From Streptomyces sp. Root431 (GTDB lineage Bacteria; Actinomycetota; Actinomycetes; Streptomycetales; Streptomycetaceae): 64,000 nt of DNA. The notes under the pieces were generated by a model. It ran no database searches, was not told the origin of the DNA, and saw only the letters and a program-made list of their open reading frames with translations. Position 1 is the stretch's first letter. The number at the start of each line of letters is the position of its first letter. The stretch lies in contig NZ_LMEI01000008.1 of NCBI RefSeq assembly GCF_001426585.1, positions 459,601 through 523,600 of the forward strand, written 5' to 3'. Both the position numbers and the translations under genes were made by a program. Below are positions 8,391 to 16,490 of this stretch, one piece after another.

Positions 8391-9842
8391 GTGACGTCTC
8401 GAAAGCCCGATGAACCATTGGCGCGCAACTCCAGACTCCGACTCGTCCGCCCGCGGGCGCTGGCCACCGCCCGACGGGCCGTGACGACCCGGCGCACCCG
8501 GCCGGCGCCGCGGCCGCCCGAGGGCACTCCGCCCCGCGCGGAACTCGCCCGCCAGGCCCGGCACGTCCTCGCCGACGCCGTACGGATCGCCCGCTGGGCC
8601 GCCGTCGAGCGCGGCCCCGAAGCCGCCCTCCGTGCCGGCCCCGCAGCCGTCACCTCCGAGGAACGCGCCGCGGACGCGCTGGACCTGACGCCCGGCCAGA
8701 TCCGGGCCGGCTGGGACCGCGCCCGGCTCGCGGGGCTCGTCGAGCTCCACGGCGACACCGCCCGCCCCGGCTGGCGGCTGCACGCCTGGGACCGGGACGA
8801 CTCCGCCGTCCTGCGCGGCTGGGTCGCCCTCTTCGACGCCTGGTCACTGGTCCACCCGGCGCCCGAGGGCGTCGCGCCGAGCGCCGTCGCCGAGGTCGTC
8901 GAGGCCGTCCCGCAGGTGCTCTCCCTGCTCCAGCTCTCCCAGGGCCCGGTCCTCGTCCCGGCCCTCCTCGACCTCCTCGGCCAGCGCGTCGAGGAGCTCC
9001 GCGAGGAGCGCTGCGAGGTCCCGGCGACCGAGCAGACCCCGGAGCAGCCGACCACCGGCCCCGAGGCGGCGACCACCGCCCACGAGCCGCAGGACACCCC
9101 CGGCACGGACGGGCTCCCGGCCCTCCTCGACTGGGCGCTCGAAGGCCTGGCGGCCGTCGGCGCGCTCACCCTCGACCCCGGCGCGGACGCCCGGCACGCC
9201 ACCCTGACACCCCTCGGCAACTGGGCGGTCTGGGTCAAGCTGGAGCAGATCTGCGTCGCCGCGCAGAGCCCCGCGGGCAACATCGAGCAGTCCGCCGAGG
9301 ACATGCTCCGCGGCTGCGCCCGGCTCACCCCGGGGCCGGCCCGCGCCGAGTACCGCGCCTGGCTCGCGGCCCGCACGCTCTCCAGCGCCGTGGCCGAACT
9401 CCTCGCCGTCGCCCGCGGCGAGGACGCCCTCCTGCGCGGCCTCGCCTTCGAGGCGCTCCGGGTCGTCGGAGCCCCCGCCGAGGCCGAGGTCCGCGCCACC
9501 GTCGCCGAGCCGTCCCTGCGTCCGTACGCGCTGCTGTGGCTCGCGGAGTACGAGGGTGCCGACCCCGACGACGCGCAGGAGGTCCTCACCCGCGAGGAGG
9601 CCACCTGGCTCTGGGTCGACACGGCGGCGGCCGTCGCCGACCACGGCGAGAGCGAGCTGCTCGTCCGCCACCTCGAATCCGCCGTCCAGGGCACCGTCCC
9701 CGCGCTGCTCGACGAGGTCAGGGCCGTCGGCCACCCGCGGACCGTCCAGGTCCTGGTCGCCCTGGCCGCGGCCCACCCGGACCCGGCCCTGTCCAAGGCG
9801 GTCCGCAGGGCCGCCTTCCAGGTCCACACCGGCGGCGCCTGA
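8391..9842 (+). CDS. Conserved actinobacterial protein of unknown function
   Basis: A 483-residue soluble protein, rich in Ala, Glu and Leu helices, with no transmembrane segment or motif I recognise. The first 40 residues are basic; the middle (about 215-245) is a Thr/Glu/Pro-rich linker, and the C-terminal part reads like helical repeats, for example around VRHLESAVQGTVPALLDEVR (near 445-465). GGGAAG ten bases upstream supports the GTG at 8391 rather than a TTG 36 bases further out. Streptomycete homologues of this kind exist without assigned function. Confidence 0.8.
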   Translation: MTSRKPDEPLARNSRLRLVRPRALATARRAVTTRRTRPAPRPPEGTPPRAELARQARHVLADAVRIARWAAVERGPEAALRAGPAAVTSEERAADALDLTPGQIRAGWDRARLAGLVELHGDTARPGWRLHAWDRDDSAVLRGWVALFDAWSLVHPAPEGVAPSAVAEVVEAVPQVLSLLQLSQGPVLVPALLDLLGQRVEELREERCEVPATEQTPEQPTTGPEAATTAHEPQDTPGTDGLPALLDWALEGLAAVGALTLDPGADARHATLTPLGNWAVWVKLEQICVAAQSPAGNIEQSAEDMLRGCARLTPGPARAEYRAWLAARTLSSAVAELLAVARGEDALLRGLAFEALRVVGAPAEAEVRATVAEPSLRPYALLWLAEYEGADPDDAQEVLTREEATWLWVDTAAAVADHGESELLVRHLESAVQGTVPALLDEVRAVGHPRTVQVLVALAAAHPDPALSKAVRRAAFQVHTGGA

Positions 9843-9859
9843 GCCGCTCGGACGACCCC

Positions 9860-9891
9860 GCCCGGCGCCCGGCTACTCCCCGGCGCCGGGC
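9860..9891. terminator. Convergent terminator hairpin overlapping the VOC gene end
   Basis: A perfect 10-bp stem (GCCCGGCGCC at 9860-9869 and GGCGCCGGGC at 9882-9891) between two convergent genes. Its right arm lies inside the last codons of the minus-strand VOC gene. Confidence 0.7.
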
Positions 9892-10274
9892 GTGTAGGTC
9901 CCGAAGCTCCAGATGTTGCCCTCGGCGTCCCGTGCCGTGTAGTCCCGCGAGCCGTACTCCTGGTCCGTGGGCGGCAGGACGATCTCGACGCCGTGGGCGA
10001 CGGCCCGCGCGTGGTGCTCGTCGACGTCGTCCACGTGCACGAAGACGCCCACCGGGCCCCCGCCGGCCATCAGCTTGTCGAACTCGCTGCCCGTGCCCTT
10101 GCTGCCGAGCATCACCATGCCGTTCCCGTACGCGAGCTCGGCATGCGCGACCAGCCCGTCCTCGCCCTCGTACACCGCGTTCGCCGTGAAGCCGAAGCCC
10201 TCGGTGAGCAGCTTGATCGCGCCCTTCGCGTCCTGGTACGTCAGCGTCGGACAGATGTGGGGTGCCTCAGCCAT
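9873..10274 (-). CDS. VOC superfamily (glyoxalase/bleomycin-resistance-like) protein
   Basis: A 133-residue single-domain VOC protein of the PhnB/YP-type group: two beta-alpha-beta-beta-beta modules, with TLTYQDAKGAIKLLTEGFGF opening the first and VFVHVDDVDEHHARAVAHG opening the second, and the typical ending YTARDAEGNIWSFGTY. Members bind a metal or small ligand; the substrate cannot be told. AGGA eight bases before the ATG at 10274 supports this start over a GTG nine bases upstream. It is a single gene. Confidence 0.88.
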   Translation of the reverse strand: MAEAPHICPTLTYQDAKGAIKLLTEGFGFTANAVYEGEDGLVAHAELAYGNGMVMLGSKGTGSEFDKLMAGGGPVGVFVHVDDVDEHHARAVAHGVEIVLPPTDQEYGSRDYTARDAEGNIWSFGTYTPGAGE

Positions 10275-10342
10275 CCCGATCACTTCCTCTCGATGCAGCC
10301 GAATGTGACCTGGATCTCAGTCTCTCAGCCCCCGCCGACAAC

Positions 10343-11233
10343 TCAGCGGAAGGTGTTGCACTGGGCCATGTCGCCGGTCTTGTAGCCCTGGTAGAACCAC
10401 TGCTGCCGCTGCGCCGCCGAGCCGTGCGTCCAGTTCTCCGGGGTCACCCGGCCCTGGAACCTCTCCTGGATGCGGTCGTCGCCCACCGCGGCCGCCGCGT
10501 CGAGACCGTCCCGGATGTCCTCGTCCGTGAGCCGGGTCAGCAGCGGCCGGCCCGTCTTCTCGTCGGGGGCGGTCGTCGCGTGCCGGGCCCACACCCCGGC
10601 GTAGCAGTCGGCCTGGAGCTCGACCCTGACGGCGTTGGAGTTCGCGCCGGTCCGGCCGTCCTGGGCGCGGCCGAGGGTCCCCATCAGGTTCTGGATGTGG
10701 TGGCCGTATTCGTGCGCCACCACGTACGCCTGGGCGAAGGGTCCGCCGCTCGACCCGAACTTCGTCCGCAGTTCGTCGAAGAAGCCCAGGTCCAGATAGA
10801 CCTGGTGGTCCCCGGGGCAGTAGAACGGCCCGACGGCCGAGGTCGCCGAGCCGCACGCGGTCCCGACCCGCTGGGAGAACATCACGGTGGGGGCGTTCCC
10901 GTAGGTCCCGCCCCGCCGCGCGTACTCGCTCCGCCAGAAGTCCTGGACGCTGTTGACGACGGCGACGATCCGGCAGTCCTCGCGGGTGTTGGCGTCCGAG
11001 CCCTTCTTGCAGGTCTGGTTCACCTGGGTCGCGGAGGAGGAGGTCGCGACCGGCTCGTCGCCGCCGTCGGAGAGCCCGAGCTGCTCGGGGCCGACCCCGA
11101 AGATCACGCCCAGGATCAGCGCGATGAGGCCGATGATGCCGCCGCCGACCGTCGCTCTGCCGCCCGGGACGCGACTGCTCCGGACGTCCTTGACCTCCGA
11201 GGTGTCCAGGTCGGCGTCGTCGTCGAACTGCAC
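10343..11233 (-). CDS. Membrane-anchored neutral zinc metallopeptidase, YpfJ family
   Basis: A 296-residue protein with a short acidic cytoplasmic N-terminus, one membrane helix (about 31-48, [17 protein letters not shown]) and an extracellular peptidase domain. The zinc site is HEYGHHIQ (about 174-181), with the downstream third-ligand region [13 protein letters not shown]. Four extracytoplasmic cysteines could form disulfides. GGAGGG lies nine bases before the GTG at 11233. The family is conserved in bacteria but its substrates are unknown; it is transcribed divergently from the ABC-F gene. Confidence 0.9.
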   Translation of the reverse strand: MQFDDDADLDTSEVKDVRSSRVPGGRATVGGGIIGLIALILGVIFGVGPEQLGLSDGGDEPVATSSSATQVNQTCKKGSDANTREDCRIVAVVNSVQDFWRSEYARRGGTYGNAPTVMFSQRVGTACGSATSAVGPFYCPGDHQVYLDLGFFDELRTKFGSSGGPFAQAYVVAHEYGHHIQNLMGTLGRAQDGRTGANSNAVRVELQADCYAGVWARHATTAPDEKTGRPLLTRLTDEDIRDGLDAAAAVGDDRIQERFQGRVTPENWTHGSAAQRQQWFYQGYKTGDMAQCNTFR

Positions 11234-11411
11234 GGTCCACCACCCTCCGCGTCACTGCCGCGGCAGTGGCCGCCGCCCTGCGCCGAGTATCGAACGATCT
11301 CTCACCACTCGCCCCTTTTGTGAGATATGGCAGAGATCTTGAGAAATGTGAGAAAGCTCCGATCTCGCCAGAAGACACCCACATGGCCGAAAACCAGTTG
11401 CAGGAGCCCGT

Positions 11412-11417
11412 TAGACT
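11412..11417 (+). promoter_or_regulatory. -10 element TAGACT for the ABC-F leader transcript
   Basis: TAGACT fits the TANNNT actinobacterial -10 pattern and ends exactly six bases before the ATG at 11424, which places the predicted transcription start on that ATG. No good -35 hexamer is visible 17-18 bases upstream. Confidence 0.5.
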
Positions 11418-11423
11418 GGCCGT

Positions 11424-11447
11424 ATGGCCACTCTCCCCGTGCATTAG
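11424..11447 (+). CDS. Putative leaderless 7-codon leader ORF upstream of ABC-F gene
   Basis: ATG GCC ACT CTC CCC GTG CAT TAG encodes MATLPVH and ends 61 bases before the GTG of the ABC-F gene. The -10 hexamer is six bases upstream, so the ORF would sit at the very 5' end of the mRNA. A CGGCG/CGCCG pairing is possible in the stretch between stop and GTG. Antibiotic-resistance ABC-F genes are often controlled by translated leader ORFs, so an attenuator role is plausible, but chance cannot be excluded for so short an ORF. Confidence 0.4.
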   Translation: MATLPVH

Positions 11448-11508
11448 CGGCGTCGAAGCCCGTCAGCAGCAGTCCTTCCGCCGTTTCCCACCGCCCTGGA
11501 GTCTGTCC

Positions 11509-13107
11509 GTGATCACCGCCACCGGCATCGAGCTGCGCGCCGGCGCCCGCGTCCTCATCGAGTCCGCTTCCTTCCGCGTCGCCAAGGGCGACCGCATCGG
11601 CCTCGTCGGCCGCAACGGAGCGGGCAAGACCACCCTCACCAAGTGCCTCGCGGGCGAGGGCCAGCCGGCCGCCGGTGCCATCGCCCGCTCCGGCGAGGTC
11701 GGCTACCTCCCGCAGGACCCGCGCACCGGTGACCTCGACGTCCTGGCCCGCGACCGCATCCTCTCCGCCCGCGGCCTCGACACCCTCCTCAAGAAGATGC
11801 GGGCGAACGAGGAGCGCATCGCGACCGGCAGCGGCGGCACCCGCGACAAGGCCATGCGGCAGTACGAGCGCCAGGAGACCGAGTTCCTGACCAAGGGCGG
11901 TTACGCGGCCGAGGCCGAGGCCTCCACCATCGCCGCCGCCCTCGGCCTCCCCGACCGGGTCATGGGCCAGCCGCTGCACACCCTCTCCGGTGGTCAGCGC
12001 CGCCGCGTCGAGCTCGCCCGGATCCTCTTCTCGGACGCCGACACGCTGCTCCTCGACGAGCCGACCAACCACCTCGACGCCGACTCCATCATCTGGCTGC
12101 GCGACTACCTGAAGACCTACCGCGGTGGCTTCATCGTCATCTCCCACGACGTCGACCTCGTCGAGACCGTCGTGAACAAGGTCTTCTACCTGGACGCCAA
12201 CCGCTCCACGATCGACGTCTACAACATGGGCTGGAAGCTCTACCAGCAGCAGCGCGAGGCCGACGAGAAGCGCCGCAAGCGCGAGCGCCAGAACGCCGAG
12301 AAGAAGGCCGCCGCCCTCAACTCGCAGGCCGACAAGATGCGCGCCAAGGCCACCAAGACCGTCGCCGCGCAGAACATGGCCAAGCGCGCCGAGCGCCTGC
12401 TCTCCGGTCTGGATGCCGTGCGCGTCTCCGACAAGGTCGCCAAGCTCCGCTTCCCGGACCCCGCGCCCTGCGGCAAGACCCCGCTGACCGCCGAGGGGCT
12501 CTCCAAGTCCTACGGCTCGCTCGAGATCTTCACCGACGTGGACCTCGCCATCGACAAGGGCTCCCGCGTCGTCATCCTCGGCCTCAACGGCGCGGGCAAG
12601 ACGACCCTGCTGCGCCTCCTCGGCGGTGTCGAGACCCCCGACACGGGCCAGGTCACCCCCGGCCACGGCCTGAAGCTCGGCTACTACGCCCAGGAGCACG
12701 AGACGCTCGACCCCGAGCGGACCGTCCTGGAGAACATGCGCTCGGCCGCGCCCGACCTCGACCTCGTCGACGTCCGCAAGACGCTCGGTTCCTTCCTCTT
12801 CTCCGGCGACGACGTCGACAAGCCGGCCGGGGTGCTCTCCGGCGGCGAGAAGACCCGTCTCGCGCTCGCGACCCTCGTCGTCTCCTCGGCCAACGTGCTG
12901 CTCCTCGACGAGCCGACCAACAACCTCGACCCCGCCAGCCGCGAGGAGATCCTCGGCGCCCTGCGGACGTACAAGGGCGCGGTCGTCCTCGTCACCCACG
13001 ACGAGGGCGCGGTCGAGGCGCTCGACCCGGAGCGGATCATCCTGCTCCCGGACGGCGTCGAGGACCTGTGGGGCGCGGACTACGCGGACCTCGTGGCCCT
13101 GGCCTGA
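11509..13107 (+). CDS. ABC-F family ribosome-associated ATPase
   Basis: A 532-residue soluble protein with two ABC ATPase domains and no membrane part, the hallmark of ABC-F factors that act in the ribosomal E site (translation quality control or antibiotic protection). Domain 1 has GRNGAGKTT (about 30-38), LSGGQRRRVELA and LLLDEPTNHLD; domain 2 has GLNGAGKTT, LSGGEKTRLALA and LLLDEPTNNLD. A Lys/Arg-rich interdomain linker (about 240-295, EADEKRRKRERQNAEKKAA) is the region that reaches the ribosome. TGGAG seven bases before the GTG at 11509 fixes the start; an in-frame ATG at 11383 would add an implausible extension. Confidence 0.93.
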   Translation: MITATGIELRAGARVLIESASFRVAKGDRIGLVGRNGAGKTTLTKCLAGEGQPAAGAIARSGEVGYLPQDPRTGDLDVLARDRILSARGLDTLLKKMRANEERIATGSGGTRDKAMRQYERQETEFLTKGGYAAEAEASTIAAALGLPDRVMGQPLHTLSGGQRRRVELARILFSDADTLLLDEPTNHLDADSIIWLRDYLKTYRGGFIVISHDVDLVETVVNKVFYLDANRSTIDVYNMGWKLYQQQREADEKRRKRERQNAEKKAAALNSQADKMRAKATKTVAAQNMAKRAERLLSGLDAVRVSDKVAKLRFPDPAPCGKTPLTAEGLSKSYGSLEIFTDVDLAIDKGSRVVILGLNGAGKTTLLRLLGGVETPDTGQVTPGHGLKLGYYAQEHETLDPERTVLENMRSAAPDLDLVDVRKTLGSFLFSGDDVDKPAGVLSGGEKTRLALATLVVSSANVLLLDEPTNNLDPASREEILGALRTYKGAVVLVTHDEGAVEALDPERIILLPDGVEDLWGADYADLVALA

Positions 13108-13483
13108 CCCTGCCCGGAGCTCCGGAAGCGCCCGACGGCGTGCCCCGGGGCCCGAAGTGATCATTCAGGGCTGGATCATTCGGCTCATGGGTGATCCTTC
13201 ATCTGAGTGAGGGCGTCTCGTACACCCCGGCGCGGTGCTCTGCCGAATCCTTCCGGCAGACCCGCGCCGTACGTGTGTTCCCCCTGCGGCCTTGACCTGG
13301 CACTTCCCGCGCCGGGCGGCGCGGGGTCCGCTTTCCCTCGGTGCGGAATATGTGATTCCGCTCGTGGCGGGGACGTGCTCCTCCCGCAACCCGGCGGCAC
13401 GGACCTTGTCGAATGGGTGGCCAGGACGCCGGGGAGGGGTGATCATGAGAAGTCCAGAGCGCACTTCCCATGAGGAGGCACGG
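13108..13483 (+). promoter_or_regulatory. gbn upstream region with GATCAT sites
   Basis: A 376-base non-coding stretch. GATCAT occurs at 13159-13164, 13174-13179 and 13441-13446, with GATCCT at 13193-13198. GATCWT is the motif reported for Gbn binding in S. coelicolor, so this looks like an autoregulatory site cluster. A GGAGGGG/ATG pair at 13431-13447 offers an alternative, 13-codon longer start for gbn. Confidence 0.6.
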
Positions 13484-13705
13484 GTGGCCGAGACTCTGAA
13501 GAAGGGCAGCCGGGTGACCGGCGCCGCGCGCGACAAGCTCGCGGCAGACCTGAAGAAGAAGTACGACTCCGGTGCGAGCATCCGGGCGCTGGCCGAGGAA
13601 ACCGGCCGCTCCTACGGATTCGTCCACCGGATGCTGAGCGAGTCCGGAGTCACGCTGCGCGGACGCGGCGGAGCGACACGGGGCAAGAAGGCAGCCTCGG
13701 TCTGA
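13484..13705 (+). CDS. gbn: GATC-binding nucleoid-associated protein Gbn
   Basis: A 73-residue basic protein matching streptomycete Gbn (SCO1839-type), which binds GATCWT sites throughout the chromosome, bends DNA and influences development and antibiotic production. The centre is a short helix-turn-helix (about 30-55: SIRALAEETGRSYGFVHRML), flanked by Lys/Arg-rich ends (KKGSRVTGAARDKLAADLKKK before, RGRGGATRGKK after). GAGGAGG five to six bases before the GTG at 13484 supports this start. It is monocistronic and followed by a hairpin. Confidence 0.93.
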   Translation: MAETLKKGSRVTGAARDKLAADLKKKYDSGASIRALAEETGRSYGFVHRMLSESGVTLRGRGGATRGKKAASV

Positions 13706-13725
13706 GTCATCGGGGCGGCTCTACC

Positions 13726-13748
13726 GGCCACCGGGTCTCTCGGTGGCC
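13726..13748 (+). terminator. Hairpin after gbn
   Basis: GGCCACCG (13726-13733) pairs with CGGTGGCC (13741-13748) across a seven-base loop, 20 bases after the gbn stop. Confidence 0.55.
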
Positions 13749-13835
13749 ACCCGGTCGACCTCACGGTCGGCCAGGTGGTTACTGTGCAGTCACTTAGCAT
13801 CGACGCAAGTGCTGCACCGGAACCGGAGGCGCCCC

Positions 13836-14636
13836 ATGACTTCGCTCGACGACTCTGAGCTCGTATTCGACAAGGACGGTGTACGGCTCACCGTCGAGGA
13901 CGCCGTTGCCACGGTGACCCTGACCAACCCGGCGAAGCGCAACGCTCAGTCTCCCGCTCTGTGGCGGGCGTTGACAGAAGCCGGTCGGTCGTTGCCCGGC
14001 AGCGTGCGGGTCGTGGTCCTGCGCGGAGAGGGAAAGTCCTTCTCCGCAGGGCTCGACCGGCAGGCGTTCACGCCCGAGGGCTTCGACGGAGAGCCGTCCT
14101 TCCTCGATCTCGCGCGCGGTTCCGAAGCGGACCTCGACGCGGAGATCGCCGAGTACCAGGAGGCGTTCACCTGGTGGCGCCGTAGCGATCTCGTGTCGAT
14201 CGCGGCCGTCCAGGGCCACGCCATCGGCGCGGGCTTCCAGCTCGCCCTCGCGTGCGACCTGCGGGTCGTCGCCGAGGACGTGCAGTTCGCCATGCGCGAG
14301 ACCAGCCTGGGTCTCGTCCCGGACCTGACCGGGACGCACCCGCTCGTCTCGCTCGTCGGCTACGCCCGCGCGCTGGAGATCTGCGCCACCGGCCGCTTCG
14401 TCCACGCGGAGGAGGCCGAGCGCATCGGTCTCGCCAACATCTCCGTGCCCGCGGAAGAACTCGACGCGACGGTACGGGACCTGAGCGCCGCCCTGCTCGC
14501 CGCGCCGCGCGCCGCGGTCAACGAGACCAAGGCGCTCCTCCAGGCTGCCGCCGGCCGCTCGTACGAAGAGCAGCGCGTCGCCGAGCGCGCCGCCCAGGCC
14601 CGCCGTCTGCGCGACCTCGCGGGCCTCGGCGACTGA
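13836..14636 (+). CDS. Enoyl-CoA hydratase/isomerase (crotonase) family protein
   Basis: A 266-residue crotonase-fold enzyme acting on an acyl-CoA. It shows GKSFSAGLDRQAF (first oxyanion-hole strand), QGHAIGAGFQLALACDLR (second oxyanion-hole glycine) and the FAMRETSLGLVPDLTGT segment. Compared with classical crotonase the first catalytic Glu position (GGGCELA) reads Gln (GAGFQLA), while a Glu remains in RETSLGL, so hydratase activity is uncertain and isomerase-like chemistry is possible. GGAGG six bases before the ATG. The upstream 13795-13800 TAGCAT may be its -10. Single gene, ending next to a convergent hairpin. Confidence 0.87.
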   Translation: MTSLDDSELVFDKDGVRLTVEDAVATVTLTNPAKRNAQSPALWRALTEAGRSLPGSVRVVVLRGEGKSFSAGLDRQAFTPEGFDGEPSFLDLARGSEADLDAEIAEYQEAFTWWRRSDLVSIAAVQGHAIGAGFQLALACDLRVVAEDVQFAMRETSLGLVPDLTGTHPLVSLVGYARALEICATGRFVHAEEAERIGLANISVPAEELDATVRDLSAALLAAPRAAVNETKALLQAAAGRSYEEQRVAERAAQARRLRDLAGLGD

Positions 14637-14654
14637 CGCTTCCCGCGGCGGTCC

Positions 14655-15320
14655 CTACCGCAGTTCCGATACGACTACCGTGACCGCCGTCGCCTCCGGG
14701 GCGACGGCGGTCACGGCGTTCCGTGCGGCACGCGCCACGTCCAGGGGGCGATGGCCCGCCGTCACCGCCAGCTCGACCCGCACCCCGTCGGAGCCCCGCC
14801 GGACCGGCGGGCCCAGCGCGTCCGTCACGCCCGCCACGCCCTCGACGCGCAGCGCCGCCAGCGCGGCGGGATCGTCCGTCGCGGGCGAGGGACGCCCGGG
14901 TGGGGGAGTGGTCGGCTCCGAATTCTCCGGCGCCGCGTCGAGCAGCTCCGTCACCCGCAGGTCCACGGCCGCCACCACCAGGCCGAGCCCGTCCTCCGCC
15001 GCCGCGAGCAGGGCCGCGCGCAGCTCGGCGGCGAGCTCCGGAAGCGGATGCCCCGCGATTGCCCCGAAGCCCACCGAGATCCGCAGCGCACCCTCCGCAG
15101 GCCCGGCGTCCGTTCCCGTGTCCGGGACGGCCTCCGTGCCGGGCCCGATGCGGAGCTCGCCCGGCACCGCTCCCCGTACCGCCGCCGCTGCCCCGTCGAG
15201 GACCGTCCGCGCCGCGCGCTCCGTGATCCAGGCCCCGTCCTCCGGTGCCCCGAGCGGCAGCAGCCTGCCCGGAGCGAGCCGGGCCCGTACCGCCGCCGTC
15301 CAACCTTCAGCCGTCGTCAT
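14655..15320 (-). CDS. Asp23-cluster hypothetical protein
   Basis: A 221-residue acidic, Ala-rich soluble protein transcribed divergently from the Asp23 operon. Its N-terminal half contains the segment ITERAARTVLDGAAAAVRG and a central Pro-rich stretch (about 130-145), and its C-terminal half ends in a beta-rich VRVELAVTAGHRPLDVARA segment that resembles the Asp23 alkaline-shock fold (inference). The family occurs beside Asp23 genes in streptomycetes and has no known function. A perfect 17-bp inverted repeat lies in its last codons. Confidence 0.78.
   Translation of the reverse strand: MTTAEGWTAAVRARLAPGRLLPLGAPEDGAWITERAARTVLDGAAAAVRGAVPGELRIGPGTEAVPDTGTDAGPAEGALRISVGFGAIAGHPLPELAAELRAALLAAAEDGLGLVVAAVDLRVTELLDAAPENSEPTTPPPGRPSPATDDPAALAALRVEGVAGVTDALGPPVRRGSDGVRVELAVTAGHRPLDVARAARNAVTAVAPEATAVTVVVSELR
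14678..14716. terminator. Perfect 17-bp hairpin inside the 3' end of the minus gene
   Basis: CCGTGACCGCCGTCGCC at 14678-14694 and its exact complement at 14700-14716, with a five-base loop. It starts 41 bases after the stop of the convergent crotonase gene and lies within the last 21 codons of the minus-strand gene, so it can terminate plus-strand transcription while being translated on the other strand. Confidence 0.7.
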
Positions 15321-15413
15321 TGCCCCAGCCTGCCGTATCCCCGGGGCGGGACCGGGCAGCCGCCCTTAGTGTGGGCAAAGAACCCCGAAATATCCCAGAA
15401 GGGGCGAAATCTA

Positions 15414-15890
15414 ATGACGGACAGCACGCACTCCGGTGGCACCACGGCCGACGAACCGCGCCGCACCTCCGTGACCAAACGCGGCGGTGGCGCCGCGGCC
15501 TCCCGGGGCCGGACCACGATCGCCGACGGCGTCGTGGAGAAGATCGCCGGCCTCGCCGCACGCGATGTCGTCGGCGTCCACGCCATGGGCAGCGGCCTCT
15601 CCCGCACGTTCGGCGCCGTACGCGACCGCGTACCCGGCGGAGGCGGCGGCAAGGCGAACGCCACCCGGGGCGTGAAGGCCGAGGTCGGCGAGGTACAGAC
15701 CGCGCTCGACCTGGAGATCGTCGTCGACTACGGCGTCTCCATCGCCGACGTCGCCGGCGACGTCCGGGAGAACGTGATCACCGCCGTGGAGCGGATGACC
15801 GGCCTCGAAGTCGTCGAGGTCAACATCGCGGTCAGCGACGTGAAGCTCCCGGACGAGGAGGAGGACGAACCGGAGCAGAGGCTCCAGTAG
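15414..15890 (+). CDS. Asp23/Gls24 family envelope stress protein
   Basis: A 158-residue protein of the alkaline-shock Asp23/Gls24 family, which in firmicutes forms a membrane-associated layer tethered by AmaP. The domain runs from about 35 to 140: GRTTIADGVVEKIAGLAARDVVGVHAM, then LDLEIVVDYGVSIADVAGDV and the final strand VVEVNIAVSDVKLP, with an acidic tail EEEDEPEQ. AAGGGG nine bases before the ATG. It opens a five-gene operon with two further Asp23-related proteins, a small membrane protein and an AmaP-like anchor. Possible -10 TAGTGT at 15367-15372. Confidence 0.92.
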   Translation: MTDSTHSGGTTADEPRRTSVTKRGGGAAASRGRTTIADGVVEKIAGLAARDVVGVHAMGSGLSRTFGAVRDRVPGGGGGKANATRGVKAEVGEVQTALDLEIVVDYGVSIADVAGDVRENVITAVERMTGLEVVEVNIAVSDVKLPDEEEDEPEQRLQ

Positions 15891-15947
15891 CAGGCCTCGC
15901 GGGTCGCACGGCCGCGCGGGTCGAACAGGCCTCGAAAGGGGACAGGA

Positions 15948-16139
15948 ATGAGCATGGCGGTGGTCGGCCTGGTGGCCGGCATGGCCCTCGGCTTCGCCGG
16001 GTACTTCGGCGGCTTCGGGGCGTTTCTGCTGGTCGCGGCCTTGGGCGCGATCGGCTTCGCGGCCGGACGCTTCCTCGACGGCGACCTCGAACCCGGCGAT
16101 CTGTTCCGGGGCCGCGAGCGCGGCGACCGGCGGCGGTGA
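15948..16139 (+). CDS. Small membrane protein of the Asp23 operon
   Basis: A 63-residue protein, nearly all hydrophobic from residue 4 to 40 (two glycine-rich helices), ending in a charged tail RGRERGDRRR. It resembles the short DUF2273-type membrane proteins that accompany Asp23 genes and probably takes part in membrane attachment of the complex. GAAAGGGGACAGGA precedes the ATG. Confidence 0.85.
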   Translation: MSMAVVGLVAGMALGFAGYFGGFGAFLLVAALGAIGFAAGRFLDGDLEPGDLFRGRERGDRRR

Positions 16140-16145
16140 CCCGGG

Positions 16146-16490
16146 GTGGCAGCGGACCCGGTACGTGACCGCGGGGCGACCTCGATCGCCGACCGGGTCG
16201 TCGCGAAGATCGCCTCGCAGGCCGCGCGGGAGGCGCTGGACGCCGTCCCCGAGGGCGGCTCGGCGCCGCACGCCTCGGTCGTCGTCCACCGGGACGTCGC
16301 CCGGGTCTCGGTGAGCCTCGAACTCGCCTACCCCTCCGACGTCGGCCGCCAGTGCGGGGCCGTCCGGGGCCGGGTCCGCAGCCGCGTGGAGGACCTCGTG
16401 GGCATGGAGGTCCACGAGGTCGGCGTCCACGTCGAACGCCTCCACTCGCCGTACACACACCAGAGCACCCCGAGGGGCCGCCTCTCATGA
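16146..16490 (+). CDS. Second Asp23/Gls24 family protein
   Basis: A 114-residue protein with a shortened Asp23 domain: ATSIADRVVAKIASQAAREA near the start, then HASVVVHRDVARVSVSLELAYP and a final strand VEVHEVGVHVERL (approximate). It is a paralogue of the gene at 15414 and may form mixed assemblies with it. GTG start at 16146, six bases after the preceding stop; its end overlaps the next gene as ATGA. Confidence 0.85.
   Translation: MAADPVRDRGATSIADRVVAKIASQAAREALDAVPEGGSAPHASVVVHRDVARVSVSLELAYPSDVGRQCGAVRGRVRSRVEDLVGMEVHEVGVHVERLHSPYTHQSTPRGRLS

Noticed and set aside
11383..11508. In-frame N-terminal extension of the ABC-F protein from ATG 11383
   Set aside because: The added peptide is low complexity and unlike ABC-F proteins; the GTG at 11509 has TGGAG at proper spacing and begins the conserved domain.
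13235..13483. Extended N-terminus of Gbn
   Set aside because: The family length is about 73 residues and GAGGAGG precedes GTG 13484; a 13-codon longer start at 13445 remains possible.
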